A stretch of 16,146 nt of DNA from JAYWIG01 sp043789035 (GTDB lineage Bacteria; Pseudomonadota; Gammaproteobacteria; Burkholderiales; Burkholderiaceae_E): NCBI GenBank assembly GCA_043789035.1, contig JAYWIG010000074.1:1-16146 (forward strand). The letters are read 5' to 3'. Below the pieces are notes generated by a model. The model did not search any database, was not told where the DNA came from, and was given only the letters and a program-made list of their open reading frames with translations. Of this stretch, positions 14,199 to 16,146 are shown in pieces. Each line of letters begins with the position of its first letter. The stretch's first letter is position 1. The position numbers were made by a program, and so were the translations under genes.

Positions 14199-14873
14199 AT
14201 GTACATTCCTAAGCAATTTGACGTAACTGATCTTGCCGTAATTAGCCGTTTGATCGAAGTTAACCCGTTGGCCACTATTGTGACTCGCCAAGGCGAAGCT
14301 TTAAATGCGAATCACATTCCTCTGCATTTGGTTGATATAGGCGATCCTAGCGCGTCAAGTTCGAGTGTAATGCCTGGTCGGGTACTGCGTGGCCATGTCG
14401 CGCGTGCTAACCCACTGTGGAGAGATCTCGAAAGTAGTGATAAGGCCTTGGTGGTTTTTTTGGGTGTTCAGGCTTACATTAGCCCGTCTTTATATGCAAC
14501 GAAGAAAGTGGATGCCAAGGTTGTTCCAACCTGGAATTATGAAGCCGTCCATATTCACGGCGCTATCCGTTTGATTCAAGACGGCCCGGGACTGCATGCA
14601 TTAATGCACTCTTTAACAGATACTCAAGAGCGAAGTTTAAGTCATCCGTGGTCGGTAGATGACGCTCCTGCCGAGTACATTGAGCGATTAATGAGCGCTA
14701 TTGTGGGTGTCGAGATTTCGATTGAACATCTCGAAGCGAAACGTAAGTTAAGCCAAAATCAGCCTAGCGCCAACCAACAAAGTGTTATAGAAGGATTATC
14801 TGCTAGGCAGAATCTGCAAGATGTAGCGATGGCAGATGCTATCCGAGGCGTCGCCGCCAAGCTCCAGAGTTAG
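14199..14873 (+). CDS. PaiB-like FMN-binding protein (putative negative transcriptional regulator)
   Basis: A 224-residue protein of the PaiB family, a split-barrel flavin-binding fold. MYIPKQFDVTD at the start, NPLATIVT (residues 22-29), LRGHVARANPLWRDL, then QAYISPSLYATKK and KVVPTWNYEAVHIHGAIRL are family hallmarks. PaiB was described in Bacillus as a repressor of sporulation and protease genes, but no DNA-binding domain is obvious here; many members may simply be flavin- or heme-binding proteins. The start ATG at 14199 matches the conserved N-terminus although the ribosome-binding site is weak. It is divergent from fabI (102 bp apart) and its last 4 nt overlap the convergent mltD end. The cellular role is not deducible. 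Confidence 0.9.
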   Translation: MYIPKQFDVTDLAVISRLIEVNPLATIVTRQGEALNANHIPLHLVDIGDPSASSSSVMPGRVLRGHVARANPLWRDLESSDKALVVFLGVQAYISPSLYATKKVDAKVVPTWNYEAVHIHGAIRLIQDGPGLHALMHSLTDTQERSLSHPWSVDDAPAEYIERLMSAIVGVEISIEHLEAKRKLSQNQPSANQQSVIEGLSARQNLQDVAMADAIRGVAAKLQS

Positions 14874-16146
14874 CCTTTTTTCGCTTTTTTATCGACCGCC
14901 TTGGCTATTTGCTTTTTGTCGCCTAGTTTGTCTGTTTTAGTATTCGCGGTTTTGTATTTCGCTGGCTTTGTTTTTGCAGCTACCTTTGAGGTTTCCTTCT
15001 TTGTTACCTTGGCTACTTTGCTGGGCTTTTCGACCTTCGATTTATCGCTCTTCTTTGGCGCTTCAACGACTTCAGGCTCAGGAGCTCGATAGACGGCTTT
15101 GACGATATTCTTTACAACGGAACGTTCCCCAGTTTCAGTGGTGAGTAAAGTTTGCGTACGGGCCTGGCGCACTATCAAACTGGAGCCCCGATGGGCCGTT
15201 TTTACACCGTTCCAAGCCTTCAGCTCTCCTTCACTGACGCCGTATCGGCCGGCGATGCCGGCAAGCGTTTCTTTTTTGCCTACACGATGATAGGCAGCCG
15301 CCTGATCAACTTGCTCATAAACTCTTGGTGCTACGAAGCTCTCGACCTTGGTCTCATCAGCCACAGCTTTTTGTGGGGCAATGATTCTCGTACCGGCTAT
15401 AACTCTGGTCTCGGCTTTTAGCCCATTGGCTTTGCGCAGCTCTGCAACACTCACGTTACCCCTTGTTGCTAGCGATTCAAGTGTTTCCCCGGCCAACATC
15501 GTATGCGGCTGCCAGCTCGCAAAAATTCGCTGGGCATCGCTATGCTCTTCGACAGCCGCGATAAACCCTTTGAGCTTATCGGCTGGGATTTTGATTTCGT
15601 TGTTTTTGCTCGCTGCAATTACGGGGCGATTGTGCGCTGGGTTCAGCGCCACAAAGTCATCAACACTCATGCCTGCAAACTTCGCCGCTAACTTTAAATC
15701 GATCGGACGAGTTTTTTCTATGGTTACGAAATACGCCCGATTGGGTAGCGGGGGTAAAACGACGCCCATCTCGGCCGATCTAGCTAAGATGTTTTTAATG
15801 GCGATGAGTTTTGGAATGTAATGCCTTGTTTCATTGGGCATATCTAAGCTTAGATAATCCGTGGGTTTACCGACAGCTTTATTCTTCTTGATGGCTCTTC
15901 CAACCGAGCCTTCCCCCCAGTTATATGAAGCCAGCGCTAAAAACCAATCGTTGCCGTGCATTGCATAGATTTTTTGTAGATAATCAAGTGCCGCTCGGGT
16001 AGATTGAACAACGTCACGGCGGTTATCGACCCAGAAGTCTTGGTTGAGGTTGTACTGCTTCCCAGTTGAGGGAATGAACTGCCACAGACCTGCAGCTTTG
16101 GCGCTGGAAAGAGCAACCGGGTTCATTGCGCTTTCGATAAAAGGTA
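14870..16146 (-). CDS. mltD: MltD-type membrane-bound lytic transglycosylase with LysM repeats (5' end cut by the window)
   Basis: The frame stays open to the window edge. The visible part begins with PFIESAMNP, where the Glu of IESA is the catalytic residue of family 1 lytic transglycosylases, then AAGLWQFIPSTG and LASYNWGEGSV. The ATG at 16126 is therefore internal and the true start lies beyond 16146. Counting from that Met, the catalytic SLT domain runs to about 85. A LysM-like segment follows at 141-184 and two further LysM repeats at about 205-251 and 279-321, which bind peptidoglycan. The enzyme cuts glycan strands to 1,6-anhydro ends during cell-wall remodelling. The last 61 residues are an unusual lysine-rich tail (23 Lys). 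The stop overlaps the convergent PaiB-like gene by 4 nt. Confidence 0.93.
   Translation of the reverse strand, partial: PFIESAMNPVALSSAKAAGLWQFIPSTGKQYNLNQDFWVDNRRDVVQSTRAALDYLQKIYAMHGNDWFLALASYNWGEGSVGRAIKKNKAVGKPTDYLSLDMPNETRHYIPKLIAIKNILARSAEMGVVLPPLPNRAYFVTIEKTRPIDLKLAAKFAGMSVDDFVALNPAHNRPVIAASKNNEIKIPADKLKGFIAAVEEHSDAQRIFASWQPHTMLAGETLESLATRGNVSVAELRKANGLKAETRVIAGTRIIAPQKAVADETKVESFVAPRVYEQVDQAAAYHRVGKKETLAGIAGRYGVSEGELKAWNGVKTAHRGSSLIVRQARTQTLLTTETGERSVVKNIVKAVYRAPEPEVVEAPKKSDKSKVEKPSKVAKVTKKETSKVAAKTKPAKYKTANTKTDKLGDKKQIAKAVDKKAKKG

Noticed and set aside
14097..14291. A 65-residue N-terminal extension of FabI, open to 14291
   Set aside because: FabI proteins begin at MGF-x-x-GKR; a good GGAG site precedes ATG 14096, and the extension overlaps the PaiB-like gene on the other strand and resembles nothing in the family.
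14876..14890. T-rich stretch after the PaiB-like stop as an intrinsic terminator
   Set aside because: The T tracts are the complementary strand of the Lys codons at the end of mltD, and no GC-rich stem with a short loop precedes them.

Overview
The window reads as chromosomal DNA of a proteobacterium, most likely a betaproteobacterium near Burkholderiales with moderate GC. The reasons are a Bug/TctC-type solute-binding protein, an AttH-type lipocalin with its ABC transporter, a FabI-type enoyl-ACP reductase, a PaiB-like flavin protein and an MltD with LysM repeats, plus an EgtB-like enzyme next to a TIGR04348-type glycosyltransferase. The placement is inferred from gene families only. I see no tRNA, rRNA, CRISPR array, insertion sequence or phage gene, and coding density is very high.

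Layout. (1) 1-1.5 kb, + strand: three small genes, namely a DUF1232/YkvA membrane protein followed by a clear intrinsic terminator, a PsiE-like membrane protein, and a two-CBS-domain protein with a GTG start. (2) 5.5-1.5 kb, - strand: a compact four-gene unit in the order VOC protein, Bug-family periplasmic binding protein, flavin monooxygenase-like oxidoreductase, double-CMD (AhpD-like) protein. Its last junctions overlap by 8 and 4 nt, and it looks like an uptake-plus-oxidation cassette for an unknown organic compound. (3) 12.0-5.6 kb, - strand: a tightly packed series of a SenB-like selenosugar synthase, a LolD-type ATPase, a 10-TM FtsX-like permease, an AttH/CrtC lipocalin-like protein with a Tat-like signal, and a Tas-like aldo/keto reductase. 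(4) 12.1-13.3 kb, + strand: a SenA-like (EgtB-related) non-heme iron enzyme, divergent from senB across 77 bp. (5) 13.3-14.1 kb, - strand: fabI. (6) 14.2-14.9 kb, + strand: a PaiB-like protein. (7) 14.9 kb to the window end, - strand: mltD, cut by the edge.

The most interesting signal is the divergent senA/senB pair. In known selenoneine biosynthesis, SenB makes a selenosugar from selenophosphate and a UDP-sugar, and SenA couples it to hercynine. The usual third gene, senC (a SelD-type selenophosphate synthetase), is absent next to the pair: the neighbours are fabI and the ABC transporter. senB instead heads a putative operon with an ABC transporter, a lipocalin-like protein and a reductase. 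This suggests, as a hypothesis only, a link between selenoneine (or a related selenium/sulfur metabolite) and envelope export or lipid handling.
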